A stretch of 33,373 nt of DNA from positions 1-33,373 of the IMG/VR virus record IMGVR_UViG_3300013126_000123, one strand, 5' to 3'. How positions within the stretch are numbered: position 1 is the stretch's first letter; each line of letters begins with the position of its first letter. Shown one piece after another: positions 24,555 through 30,514 of this stretch. This DNA comes from a virus. A program made the translations under genes and the position numbers. Under the pieces are notes generated by a model. The model was not told the origin of the DNA, made no database searches, and saw only the letters and a program-made list of their open reading frames with translations.

Positions 24555-25205
24555 AGTTTGAGCCTCAGAATCTTCAATTAAATCAATTTTCCTAGCTATT
24601 TCCCTTTGAATTTCAATTAATTGCCTTTTATCAAGAGAATTAGATAATTGTTTAATTGCTACAACAATCTTTTCAGGTTCATTAAGTAGAATGTTATTTT
24701 GAGTGTTATTATAAACCTTAGTAGAAGTATTATGCTTTTCAGGGTCTCTAAGTTTAATCGAACTTTCTAAACTTCCAAGATATACTTTAGCACCTAAATC
24801 ACTAAGAACAGATTTACCATCTTTAAAATCATCAAGAAACTCAGAATGTTTATCAATTATACTTGAAGTTGCTATTTGTTGTTGTTTTTCAAACTCTATT
24901 CTAAAATTAGGATTCTTAGCTTTATATTGTCTAATATGGTCAGCAGGTGGCATTCCTTTAATACTAGAAACCTTTTTAATACTATAACCTAAAGAAGTAA
25001 ATTCAAGAATCCTTTCTAATATCTTATCATTAAAATCAATAAGAAGTCCGGGAGCTTTCTCAGCTTCCAACTCTTCATCACTTTTAAATTCAATACCATT
25101 TATATAATTTGAATACTCTTCAGCTTCCTTCCTAGCTCTTTTATTTTTCTCAGAACTAGTATATTCATTTTTAAAATAATGACCTTCATTTCTATTGTTT
25201 TCCAT
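24543..25205 (-). CDS. Terminase small subunit (TerS), start revised to ATG 25205
   Basis: A 220-residue DNA-recognition subunit for packaging. Residues about 60-120 carry the TerS helix-turn-helix pattern: FNDKILERILEFTSLGYSIKKVSSIKGMPPADHIRQYKAKNPNFRIEFEKQQQ (the usual 'ia.Gls....c..pgmPs..tv..Wl..npeF...y..A'). The C-terminus is charged (QLIEIQREIARKIDLIEDSEA), as in TerS proteins. The frame continues upstream to TTG 25277, but that TTG is the -35 box of a promoter with TSS near 25243, so the hydrophobic N-terminus it would add is not expected; the ATG at 25205 with the TTATAATAAT leader is preferred. First gene of the leftward transcript. Confidence 0.75.
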   Translation of the reverse strand: MENNRNEGHYFKNEYTSSEKNKRARKEAEEYSNYINGIEFKSDEELEAEKAPGLLIDFNDKILERILEFTSLGYSIKKVSSIKGMPPADHIRQYKAKNPNFRIEFEKQQQIATSSIIDKHSEFLDDFKDGKSVLSDLGAKVYLGSLESSIKLRDPEKHNTSTKVYNNTQNNILLNEPEKIVVAIKQLSNSLDKRQLIEIQREIARKIDLIEDSEAQTLLN

Positions 25206-25249
25206 ATTATTATAATTAATACATTTATTTAACATTAAACATAATAACA

Positions 25250-25277
25250 ACAATAATATAAACCTTTTACAAGTCAA
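25250..25277 (-). promoter_or_regulatory. Leftward promoter for small terminase (TTGACT-16-TATTGT)
   Basis: On the minus strand, TTGACT (25277-25272) is followed after 16 nt by TATTGT (25255-25250). A transcript would start near 25243, 38 nt upstream of the ATG at 25205. Confidence 0.5.
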
Positions 25278-25369
25278 GAACTTTTAAAACCTTACTCTAA
25301 CTTAACTTCGGACAATCACATACCTTTTAAAACCAATAAAATCAATACTATAAAAAAAAATAAAATACT

Positions 25370-25398
25370 ACTTGACAAAAATAAATAACTTGACAAAA
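25370..25398 (+). repeat. Direct repeat ACTTGACAAAA x2 (18-bp period)
   Basis: ACTTGACAAAA occurs at 25370-25380 and 25388-25398. Each contains TTGACA, but neither has a good -10 at 16-18 nt. Adjacent to the hairpin cluster; tandem operator sites or redundant -35 boxes are both possible. Confidence 0.5.
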
Positions 25399-25402
25399 TA
25401 TA

Positions 25403-25486
25403 ACACTTATGGGGAAGTGTATCTTAATAATAAACACTTTTATTCATTTAGATACACGGGGTCTTCAGTATAATTGAGGAGAAGAC
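25403..25486 (+). other. Stacked hairpins with two mutually exclusive stems
   Basis: Hairpin A: ACACTT/AAGTGT (25403-25408 and 25415-25420) with loop ATGGGG. Hairpin B: GTGTATCT/AGATACAC (25417-25424 and 25450-25457) with inner AAT/ATT and AATAAA/TTTATT pairs, 41 nt in all. Hairpin C: GTCTTC/GAAGAC (25461-25466 and 25481-25486) with a 14-nt loop that contains GAGGA. A and B share bases 25417-25420, so they cannot form together. GGGG occurs in both the A loop and the B-C junction. Confidence 0.6.
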
Positions 25487-25491
25487 TATTT

Positions 25492-25527
25492 ATGTCCATT
25501 ATTGAAATCAACTCATATCTCTTTTAA
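25492..25527 (+). CDS. 11-codon ORF behind a Shine-Dalgarno (possible leader peptide)
   Basis: ATG at 25492 reads MSIIEINSYLF then TAA. GAGGAG lies at 25475-25480, ten nt upstream and partly in hairpin C, so folding could hide it. No larger gene follows at once. It could be an attenuator peptide, but chance is plausible. Confidence 0.25.
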   Translation: MSIIEINSYLF

Positions 25528-25748
25528 TAAAAATATTATTTCAATAATAATAAATAGGCTTACAAAGTTTTCCTTTCAAATAATCTCTTAAGAAATCTTC
25601 CTAGAATTATAATATATGTGTTTTATCTTGTAGATGTGGTGTTATAGCCAATAGATTCAAACAGGGGGGCTAGTGTGTTTAAAATTAAGTTTAAATAGTT
25701 TTTTAAAAGAGAGAGTGAGAAAAGTGAAAAAACATCTATTTTTGAAAT

Positions 25749-25832
25749 GAGTTGAGTGGCATCTAAAATTAAACTGAGTTGTGTAAGTATAGTTAAAAAA
25801 AGCATTAAAAATTAGTGGGAGTTGTGTAAGTA
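25749..25832 (+). repeat. 14-bp direct repeat GAGTTGTGTAAGTA with a diverged third copy
   Basis: Identical copies at 25776-25789 and 25819-25832, 43 bp apart, with a partial copy (GAGTTGAGTGGCA) from 25749. The spacing and the adjacent G-rich tract suggest a protein-binding array, for example for small terminase or an initiator. Confidence 0.5.
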
Positions 25833-25843
25833 GGTTATTCCAC

Positions 25844-25866
25844 CGCCCCCCGCCCCCCCTCTTCCC
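25844..25866 (-). other. G-quadruplex-capable tract
   Basis: On the minus strand the tract reads GGG, AAGA, seven G, C, six G, C, GG. Splitting the seven-G run gives four runs of three G with short loops. In DNA this AT-rich it is a striking island. A six-G run on the plus strand lies at 25669-25674. Confidence 0.6.
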
Positions 25867-25917
25867 AATCAAATTTTATGCCCCTTCCAAAACAATAAAC
25901 CAATTAAAAACAAATAT

Positions 25918-26205
25918 ATTTTTTTTAATAACAATTATTATTTTATATTAATTTATAATAATTATATTTTTTTTTAATAATCCTACTACTTCCAATAAGT
26001 TATAAACATTTACAAAATAAAAATAGATATTGTTTAAAAATAATAAATTTAATAACAATTATTTATTTATAATATTTTAATAATAAATAATATAAATATT
26101 ATAAAAATTATTTATTAATATTATTATTATTGATTAATATTATTATTAATAATAAATAAGATTAATATTTATTGATGAAAATTAATAAGATTATTAGAAA
26201 ATATT
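25918..26205. other. Long A/T-only tract (candidate unwinding element)
   Basis: About 290 bp almost without G or C, made of ATT/TTA/AAT runs, with many short self-complementary stretches. It directly precedes 10-bp repeats. Such DNA melts readily and is typical of origins or of intrinsically bent regions. Confidence 0.45.
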
Positions 26206-26260
26206 AAAGACAGGAGTAGTTTATTAAGAAAATTAGAGAGAGTTAGATTGTAGTAAGACT

Positions 26261-26320
26261 TATTCAAATTTATTCAAATTTATTTACATTTATTTAAATT
26301 AATCAAAATCATTTAAAATT
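26261..26320 (+). repeat. Iteron-like tandem repeats of 10 bp (TATTCAAATT)
   Basis: TATTCAAATT, TATTCAAATT, TATTTACATT and TATTTAAATT follow one another from 26261 to 26300; diverged copies (AATCAAAATC, ATTTAAAATT) run on to 26320. The helical-turn period puts the copies on one DNA face, as in bent DNA or an initiator array. Confidence 0.55.
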
Positions 26321-26730
26321 ATTAATAACTATTAAAAAATAATTACATTAAATAAATAAAAATCATTAAAACTTAATAACTTCTAATAAATAAAATAACA
26401 AAATCAAATTGGAACAAAAAACAAAAAAATAAAATAAAAATCAATTAATACTTGACAGCTAAAACGGGACAAAACAAAAAAAACTCTTGACATAATTTTT
26501 TTAAATAAAACTTAATAAAAATTAATAAAAATAATATAAGTTAATAAAAATATTATAAATTAAACTTAAAATTTTTATGGAATTAATAAAAAAAATATTA
26601 AAATAATTTTAAAAAAATATTTTAATTTGAATAAAATTAAATAAAAAAAATCTTGTAAAGCCTTGATTTTATTGATTCCATCAAGTTATTGTTTCAAAAT
26701 AAAAAACTTAAAAAAAGATTAAAATAATGT

Positions 26731-26759
26731 TTGACATTATAAATAAAGTAAGTTATTAT
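26731..26759 (+). promoter_or_regulatory. Strong rightward promoter TTGACA-17-TATTAT
   Basis: TTGACA (26731-26736), exactly 17 nt, then TATTAT (26754-26759): a near-consensus sigma-70 promoter. It reads into the rightward array with a start near 26766 and a leader of about 50 nt before ATG 26819. Confidence 0.75.
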
Positions 26760-26818
26760 ATTTATATAACAAAAAGATAAATAAAAAATCTTTTAAATAA
26801 TAACTTAAAAAAAAATTT

Positions 26819-26956
26819 ATGGCTTATAAAAAAGAAAATTTGCAAGAAACTATTAATTTAATTTTTCAAGCAACTAAAGAATTTTTAATGATTGCTACAG
26901 TAATTATTTTAACTTCGTTTATTGCGCTATCATTGTTCAATGATTTAGCTAAATAA
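26819..26956 (+). CDS. Small single-span membrane protein
   Basis: A 45-residue product, the first gene after the strong rightward promoter. After a polar N-terminus (MAYKKENLQET) it has one hydrophobic helix (FLMIATVIILTSFIALSLF, about residues 23-41) and ends NDLAK. The leader is A-run then TTTATG, without Shine-Dalgarno. Such small inner-membrane proteins occur early in many phages, in superinfection exclusion or host takeover; no family is recognised here. Confidence 0.6.
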   Translation: MAYKKENLQETINLIFQATKEFLMIATVIILTSFIALSLFNDLAK

Positions 26957-26981
26957 TTTATTAACTTTAATTTAAAAACTT

Positions 26982-27221
26982 ATGTATTACAAAATAAAAT
27001 GGTATTTTATAAATAAAAAGACAGCTCACAAAGCTGTGGATTTATTAGGAGCTAAGTCAATTGATTGTTTAAAATTTTATAAAAATAATAAACTTTTAGA
27101 TGAATTAAGCTTTAGTCATTTCAGTGATTTTGAAGCTAATAAAAGAGCTAAAAAAGAAATAACTAAATTTTTTAAGCAAAATCAAAGCATAAATGATTTT
27201 GTTGAATTCTATAAACTTTAA
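26982..27221 (+). CDS. Unknown 79-residue basic protein; parent of a duplicated remnant
   Basis: A small basic protein starting MYYKIKWYFINKKTAHKAVDLLG, which could be one compact alpha/beta domain (strand-helix-strand). No family recognised. Its last 22 codons, FFKQNQSINDFVEFYKL and a few before it, recur almost unchanged at 32577-32645, where only the tail is left. The gene has the full leader motif ACTTTAATTTAAAA before its ATG, and its own stop lies inside the leader of the next gene (AAACTTTAA). Confidence 0.65.
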   Translation: MYYKIKWYFINKKTAHKAVDLLGAKSIDCLKFYKNNKLLDELSFSHFSDFEANKRAKKEITKFFKQNQSINDFVEFYKL

Positions 27222-27231
27222 TTTTAATTTT

Positions 27232-27507
27232 ATGTCAACTATTCTATTTAATGAACGCATCGACAACGCTAATAGATTCAAAACAATTTATTTAAAACAA
27301 TTTAAGAATGGCAATGCTACTCTTGAATTTGAGAACTATCGATATACAAAGGAAGGTTTTGTAGTTGGAAACTGTAAAAAAGTTAGAACTACAATTAAAA
27401 AAGTGGACGATTTTTTGGAGAATTGTGATTCTTATTGTGAAAGTGTTGGACGTTTCGACGATTTTGACGACTTGAACAAATTCTTAAAAGAATTTAAATT
27501 AAATTAA
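27232..27507 (+). CDS. Unknown acidic small protein; start revised to ATG 27232
   Basis: The frame is open from ATG 27193, but the ATG at 27232 (MSTILFNERIDNANRF) is preceded by AACTTTAATTTTAATTTT, the leader found before the neighbours, and the extra 13 residues (MILLNSINFNFNF) would encode that leader. The 91-residue product is rich in Asp at its C-terminus (GRFDDFDDLNKFLKEF). Tyr/Lys-rich middle, two Cys. No family recognised; possibly a DNA mimic-like small protein, but the acidic part is short. Confidence 0.65.
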   Translation: MSTILFNERIDNANRFKTIYLKQFKNGNATLEFENYRYTKEGFVVGNCKKVRTTIKKVDDFLENCDSYCESVGRFDDFDDLNKFLKEFKLN

Positions 27508-27542
27508 TAATCAAGATTCTATTAACTTTAATTTATAACTTT

Positions 27543-27683
27543 ATGAAAATAATTTTAATAATAACAATCTTGTTAAGTTATGCACTATATAGCGATTTGA
27601 CAAGACCACCAAATACAATTTTTGAATCAGAGGAAAGCTACAAAAATTATTTACATTATTTAGATAAAAACGGCTTAAATTAA
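27543..27683 (+). CDS. Small protein with N-terminal membrane or signal segment
   Basis: A 46-residue product beginning MKIILIITILLSYALYSD, a hydrophobic N-terminal helix that could be a signal anchor or uncleaved signal peptide, followed by a polar tail (SEESYKNYLHYLDKNGLN). Short enough to have been missed by a length cut-off. It carries the repeated leader (AACTTTAATTTATAAC before ATG). No family recognised. Confidence 0.5.
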   Translation: MKIILIITILLSYALYSDLTRPPNTIFESEESYKNYLHYLDKNGLN

Positions 27684-27709
27684 ATTAATAACTTAACAAC
27701 GGGGACATT

Positions 27710-28135
27710 ATGGAATTCAACACAATAAAAAATATAGAAAATTTAAAAAACAACTCAGAAGCTTGGAATTTGATATTGTCAAATTATGGTTTATTGGATA
27801 CTAGTACTTTACGTGATATTAAAAACTCTTTAATATCTAATTTTGGACACACAAACGGTTATTATCATTCAGGAAGCTCTTTAAAATATTTAATTAAAAT
27901 TTTTGGAAGTCCGACGATTGCAAAAAAACAAAGCAGGAAAATTTTAGGTAAAAGAATAAACGATTTGCGCGAGCTCGCCGGGGCTTTAGATATTCACTAT
28001 TTTACGATTGAATTAAATGAATTGGATGATGAACTTGAAATTGTAAGAATTTTTATAAGGAATGAATTATTTAAAAAAAGAAAAAAAGAGCAAGAATTAA
28101 TAAAAAAAGATTATATTGATTATTATGGTTCCTAA
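27710..28135 (+). CDS. Unknown 141-residue protein
   Basis: No family recognised. The N-terminal part (FNTIKNIENLKNNSEAWNLILSNYG) and middle (FGHTNGYYHSGSSLKYLIKIFGSP) look helical, followed by KKQSRKILGKRINDLRELAGALD and a Lys-rich C-terminal helix (RNELFKKRKKEQELIKKDY). It is basic overall, so nucleic acid binding is possible. The leader differs from the neighbours: AACAACGGGGACATT before ATG, without ACTTTAATT, which may mean different expression. Codons include GCGC/GCTCGCC, unlike the A/T background around. Confidence 0.6.
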   Translation: MEFNTIKNIENLKNNSEAWNLILSNYGLLDTSTLRDIKNSLISNFGHTNGYYHSGSSLKYLIKIFGSPTIAKKQSRKILGKRINDLRELAGALDIHYFTIELNELDDELEIVRIFIRNELFKKRKKEQELIKKDYIDYYGS

Positions 28136-28139
28136 TGAA

Positions 28140-28197
28140 CTTTAATAATAACTAATAATCTTTAATAATAACTAATAAACTTAATAACTAATAAAAA
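28140..28197 (+). repeat. 20-bp tandem repeat of leader-like sequence
   Basis: CTTTAATAATAACTAATAAT (28140-28159) is followed by a near-identical copy (28160-28179) and a partial third (from 28180). Each begins with the CTTTAAT element of the gene leaders. It sits directly upstream of the 52-residue ORF. Confidence 0.6.
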
Positions 28198-28201
28198 ATT
28201 T

Positions 28202-28360
28202 ATGAAATTTTACTTAAACAATCAACTTGTAACATTACAGGAATTAATAAACATTAATAATAATTATAATTTAAAAATAAATAATATTATTATTAAGAAT
28301 AATCAAATTTTAGTATTTTTTAATAAAAAAATACAATTAAAAAACTTTTTAACTTTCTAA
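28202..28360 (+). CDS. Very small Asn/Ile-rich ORF (52 residues)
   Basis: MKFYLNNQLVTLQELININN and on, ending FFNKKIQLKNFLTF. The A/T-only leader precedes the ATG and the frame is intact to TAA. The composition (Asn, Ile, Lys) is what AT-rich DNA gives by chance, but the strand, leader and spacing match the array. No family recognised; a short beta-hairpin protein is plausible. Confidence 0.4.
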   Translation: MKFYLNNQLVTLQELININNNYNLKINNIIIKNNQILVFFNKKIQLKNFLTF

Positions 28361-28505
28361 ATTATCAAAATCAATTTTAGGGCGGTAAATTTAAGTTTAT
28401 AGCGGTTTTTAACTTGCTAGCTAGTAAGTAGCTATAAATTTTATTTTAACGGCTTTAAAAACAAGGTTTTAATAATTTAAATATACTAACTTAATTAATT
28501 AATTT
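28361..28505 (+). other. Non-coding spacer with palindromes (ACTTGCTAG/CTAGTAAGT)
   Basis: The spacer holds ACTTGCTAG/CTAGTAAGT (28412-28429), a near-perfect 18-bp palindrome, overlapped by TAGCTA/TAGCTA (28418-28423 and 28429-28434). Upstream GGTTTTTAACTTGCTA (28404-28419) resembles GTTTTTAGCTTGCTA at 29993 and 30071. It looks like an operator or recombination point. Confidence 0.4.
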
Positions 28506-28874
28506 ATGAAAAATACAAAACTAGACTTTAAAGAATACTTAATAAATTTTAAAAATGATAAATTTTTAAAATTTACGACTAAAAACGGTTATTTAACCGG
28601 GCAAATCTTGCTTTTTAATAAAACTAGAGAAATTAAGGATTATCAAGATTTTTTAATTTATATCGATGATTATGAATTTAAAAAAAATTATAATAATATT
28701 AATTTACTTGAACACTACAGCGACGGCAACGGGGGCGGTTCGGTCTATGTTAATAAAACTCGTTTTAATAATTCTAATGAAATGGTTGAGCATCATAATT
28801 TAATAATTCAAGTAATTGATAAAATAAATAAAGAAATTGCCGGCAACTTTAGCAATTGCCAGATTTTAGAATAA
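28506..28874 (+). CDS. Unknown 122-residue protein
   Basis: A soluble protein with no recognised family. The N-terminal part is Lys/Phe/Asn-rich (MKNTKLDFKEYLINFKND). A glycine-rich turn (HYSDGNGGGSVYVNKT, about residues 77-92) in the middle separates two alpha/beta halves, followed by a helix (SNEMVEHHNLIIQVIDKINKEI) that contains His-His. Two His and an Asp nearby could bind metal, but no known motif is matched. The leader carries AACTTAATTAATTAATTT before ATG, a member of the repeated leader class. Confidence 0.6.
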   Translation: MKNTKLDFKEYLINFKNDKFLKFTTKNGYLTGQILLFNKTREIKDYQDFLIYIDDYEFKKNYNNINLLEHYSDGNGGGSVYVNKTRFNNSNEMVEHHNLIIQVIDKINKEIAGNFSNCQILE

Positions 28875-28917
28875 AAATAAAAATTAATAAATAATATTAA
28901 CATTTAATAAAAACATT

Positions 28918-29391
28918 ATGAACAAATATTTTATTAATATTTTGGGGCTTGATAGTCTAAAACAAAAATATAAAGAATTAGCAAAAAAATTGCATCCAGA
29001 TTTAGGCGGCGATGCTGAGGAATTTAAAGCAATGCGGGCAGAATTTGAGGAGGTGTTTTACAAATTCAACGGCGAAGATAACAAGGAAAGGCCGGGGCAA
29101 TTAACGGGCTTGTTAGATAAATTAATTTTCTTGTTTAATTTGCCGGGAGTTGGTGTTGATATAGTCGGGCGGTGGCTGTGGATTAGTTTTGAAAATAAAC
29201 CAGAAACCGCAATAATTGACAAATTAAAAGAGGCGGGCTTGAGGTGGAGTAGTAAGCAAAAAAAATGGTATAGCGGCGGGGAAAATTTCAAATATAAACC
29301 GATAAAAAGCGGCTTGAATTATAGCGAGATAGTAGCGAGGCACGGCAGGCAAGAATACAAGGGGCAAGGCTTGAAAGGCTTGGAAAATTAA
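28918..29391 (+). CDS. Small J-domain (DnaJ-like) protein with a C-terminal recognition module
   Basis: The 157-residue protein has a short J domain at the N-terminus: LKQKYKELAKKLHPDLGGD (HPD at about 29-31, with the Lys-rich helix II before it), then helices III (FKAMRAEFEEVF). J domains stimulate Hsp70/DnaK ATPase. The C-terminal half (VDIVGRWLWISFENKPE, then LKEAGLRWSSKQKKWYSGG) is the 'GLRW..kkk.WY' module found with small J domains in phages and mobile elements. It may divert host DnaK. The gene is visibly less AT-rich than its neighbours (GGC, GCG, CGG codons), a sign of separate origin. Confidence 0.8.
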   Translation: MNKYFINILGLDSLKQKYKELAKKLHPDLGGDAEEFKAMRAEFEEVFYKFNGEDNKERPGQLTGLLDKLIFLFNLPGVGVDIVGRWLWISFENKPETAIIDKLKEAGLRWSSKQKKWYSGGENFKYKPIKSGLNYSEIVARHGRQEYKGQGLKGLEN

Positions 29392-29402
29392 TAAAATAAA
29401 CT

Positions 29403-29422
29403 GGGGGGCTTTATAACCTCCC
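29403..29422 (+). terminator. GC-rich hairpin after the J-domain gene
   Basis: GGGGGG pairs with CCTCCC (one G-T wobble), loop CTTTATAA. It follows the J-domain gene stop by 12 bp. The sequence after it is GGCAACTTT, with only a short T-run, so it may be a weak terminator or an RNA end-stabiliser. Confidence 0.45.
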
Positions 29423-29459
29423 GGCAACTTTAAAAAATTAACAATTGATTTAAAAAATT

Positions 29460-29759
29460 ATGTATAGAATAAAATATAGAATAAAATTTTATGGTCAAAA
29501 AAACGGGGCAACTCAAGCTAGAGAGCTTGATAACCTAGGGCTTGAAACTTCAACTTTAACTAATAAAGAGGCTTATAACTATGGCCGGGAAGTCTTGGCA
29601 GAATTTGCCCGCGATTATGTCAATAACTACGAGGGGGCGGACGATGACTCCCGCCTTGAAAATGCTAAGTATTATTTAAAGGAATTAATGGCAAATAATA
29701 TCAATAATTATTACGAGGATGTAACAACTTATTTTTTTAAAGTCTTTAAAATTAAATAA
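29460..29759 (+). CDS. Unknown 99-residue protein
   Basis: A soluble protein with no recognised family. It begins MYRIKYRIKFYGQKNG, an N-terminal strand-rich segment, then ARELDNLGLETSTLTNKEAYNYGREVLAEFARDYVNNYEGADDDS (helical, acidic), and ends with YEDVTTYFFKVFKIK. It has the same less AT-rich codon style as the J-domain gene next to it (GGCCGGG, CCCGC), so the two may have arrived together. Leader: AATTAACAATTGATTTAAAAAATT. Confidence 0.6.
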   Translation: MYRIKYRIKFYGQKNGATQARELDNLGLETSTLTNKEAYNYGREVLAEFARDYVNNYEGADDDSRLENAKYYLKELMANNINNYYEDVTTYFFKVFKIK

Positions 29760-29766
29760 AAAATTT

Positions 29767-29988
29767 ATGAAATATTAAAAAAAATTTATATCGCAATTTA
29801 AAGAAAATAATAAAATGGTTGCTATGGTCTGTAATTATAAAACTAAAAAAGTAAAGTTTTTTTTGGGTCAAAATGAAATTACAAAAAAAAAATATTTTGA
29901 TTTAAAATTTAAAAATAATTTCAAATATTTAATGGATGATTGCGAATTTTTTGGCGGTAAATATAGATTATTTTTAGATAAAATTTAA
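29767..29988 (+). pseudogene. Short ORF with in-frame TAA at codon 4 (or gene starting at ATG 29815)
   Basis: ATG 29767 with a leader-like AAATTT is followed by AAA TAT TAA (stop at 29776), then the frame is open for 69 codons to TAA 29988: KKFISQFKENNK, then MVAMVCNYKTKKVKFFLGQNE and on to GGKYRLFLDKI. The frame could instead begin at ATG 29815 (57 residues). A second leader-like run (AAAAAAATTTAT) precedes codon 8, where ATA stands in the place of ATG. It looks like a small array gene with a damaged or unusual start. No family recognised. Confidence 0.4.
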
Positions 29989-29997
29989 ACAAGTTTT

Positions 29998-30033
29998 TAG
30001 CTTGCTACAATCAATTTTTAAAGTAGCAAGCTA
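29998..30033 (+). repeat. 11-bp perfect inverted repeat TAGCTTGCTAC / GTAGCAAGCTA
   Basis: TAGCTTGCTAC (29998-30008) pairs with GTAGCAAGCTA (30023-30033), 14-nt loop. The GTTTTTAGCTTG lead-in recurs at 30070 and, slightly changed, at 28406. No T-run follows the stem, so it is more likely an operator, packaging-related or recombination element than a terminator. Confidence 0.6.
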
Positions 30034-30132
30034 CTTAACTAAATAATAACCTTAAAATCTATTTAAAAATAGGTTTTTAGCTTGTTATTTATAAAAAATA
30101 ATGGGGCTTTTACTAACTTAATTAAAAAATAT

Positions 30133-30456
30133 ATGAATAATTACACTTACAACAATAAACAAGCCAACACAACGATTAAACTGCCTGAGCTTGGTGGGTC
30201 AAGAGTTTTAAAAATATCAACTTCAAAAGGAAATGGAGAGGTTAAAACCTGGTTGACAGTTGGCACGGAAGAGCAAATTGCCCCTAATTATGTTGCATTT
30301 GAAACCGCTATTTTTAGCGATTTTAGTAAATCGGTAGGCTCTGGATTGCCCCGAGCAACTGAAAAAAACATTAAAACTGCTCACGAGGCGGTCTTAAATA
30401 AAATCAATAATTTTATTGAAGAAATTAAAATTTTTTATACAAAAAAGGCAAGTTAA
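30133..30456 (+). CDS. Unknown 107-residue protein; start revised to ATG 30133
   Basis: The frame extends upstream to TTG 30082, but ATG 30133 (MNNYTYNNKQANTT) has the leader ACTTAATTAAAAAATAT, as for neighbouring genes, so it is preferred. The product has a beta-type N-terminal half (TIKLPELGGSRVLKISTSKGNG, VKTWLTVGTEEQ) and a helical C-terminus (ATEKNIKTAHEAVLNKINNFIEEIK). No family recognised; similar short proteins occur in phage and plasmid accessory arrays, but I cannot name one. Confidence 0.6.
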   Translation: MNNYTYNNKQANTTIKLPELGGSRVLKISTSKGNGEVKTWLTVGTEEQIAPNYVAFETAIFSDFSKSVGSGLPRATEKNIKTAHEAVLNKINNFIEEIKIFYTKKAS

Positions 30457-30471
30457 AAAGCCGGTTTATTA

Positions 30472-30491
30472 ACACCACAAAAAAACTTTTT
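30472..30491 (+). repeat. 20-bp spacer repeat, copy 1
   Basis: ACACCACAAAAAAACTTTTT occurs here and again at 30933, so the spacers before two consecutive genes share a 20-bp identical block. It resembles neither the ACTTTAATT leader nor a promoter. Confidence 0.6.
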
Positions 30492-30514
30492 TATTAATCT
30501 TAATTATTATATTT

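Larger units (their letters stand above)
25206..26818. other. 1.6 kb non-coding hub between divergent arms (candidate origin / packaging / control region)
   Basis: No credible long gene lies here. It starts with the small-terminase promoter and leader (25206-25277). It then holds direct TTGACA repeats, three hairpins, an 11-codon ORF, 14-bp direct repeats, a G-rich tract, A/T-only DNA, 10-bp repeats and the rightward promoter; each has its own entry. The rest (25528-25770 and 26330-26700) is low-complexity A/T with short A-runs. A 9-codon ATG frame at 26578 is probably chance. Confidence 0.6.

Noticed and set aside
25205-25277. Lipoprotein-like N-terminus on the small terminase from a TTG at 25277
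   Set aside because: The TTG is part of a -35 box, and the hydrophobic residues are what AT-rich DNA gives by chance; the ATG at 25205 has a better leader.
25403-25490. A tRNA or known riboswitch in the hairpin cluster
   Set aside because: There is no cloverleaf with a T-loop GTTCRA and no match to a riboswitch core that I recognise; left as an unassigned structure.
25657-25872. Overlapping minus-strand frames of 60-71 codons across the G-rich tract, with a repeated TQLPLIF/TQLSLIL pattern, as a phase-variable membrane protein
   Set aside because: The similarity comes from the 14-bp DNA repeats; no leader or conserved protein pattern supports translation, and poly-G slippage in such a frame is speculation.
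26578-26607. Nine-codon ORF (MELIKKILK)
   Set aside because: Too short and in pure A/T sequence; expected by chance.
15929-29988. Alternative genetic code in which TAA is a sense codon, to explain the two interrupted ORFs
   Set aside because: TAA ends dozens of well-delimited genes here, and TAG and TGA are used as well, so the code is standard.
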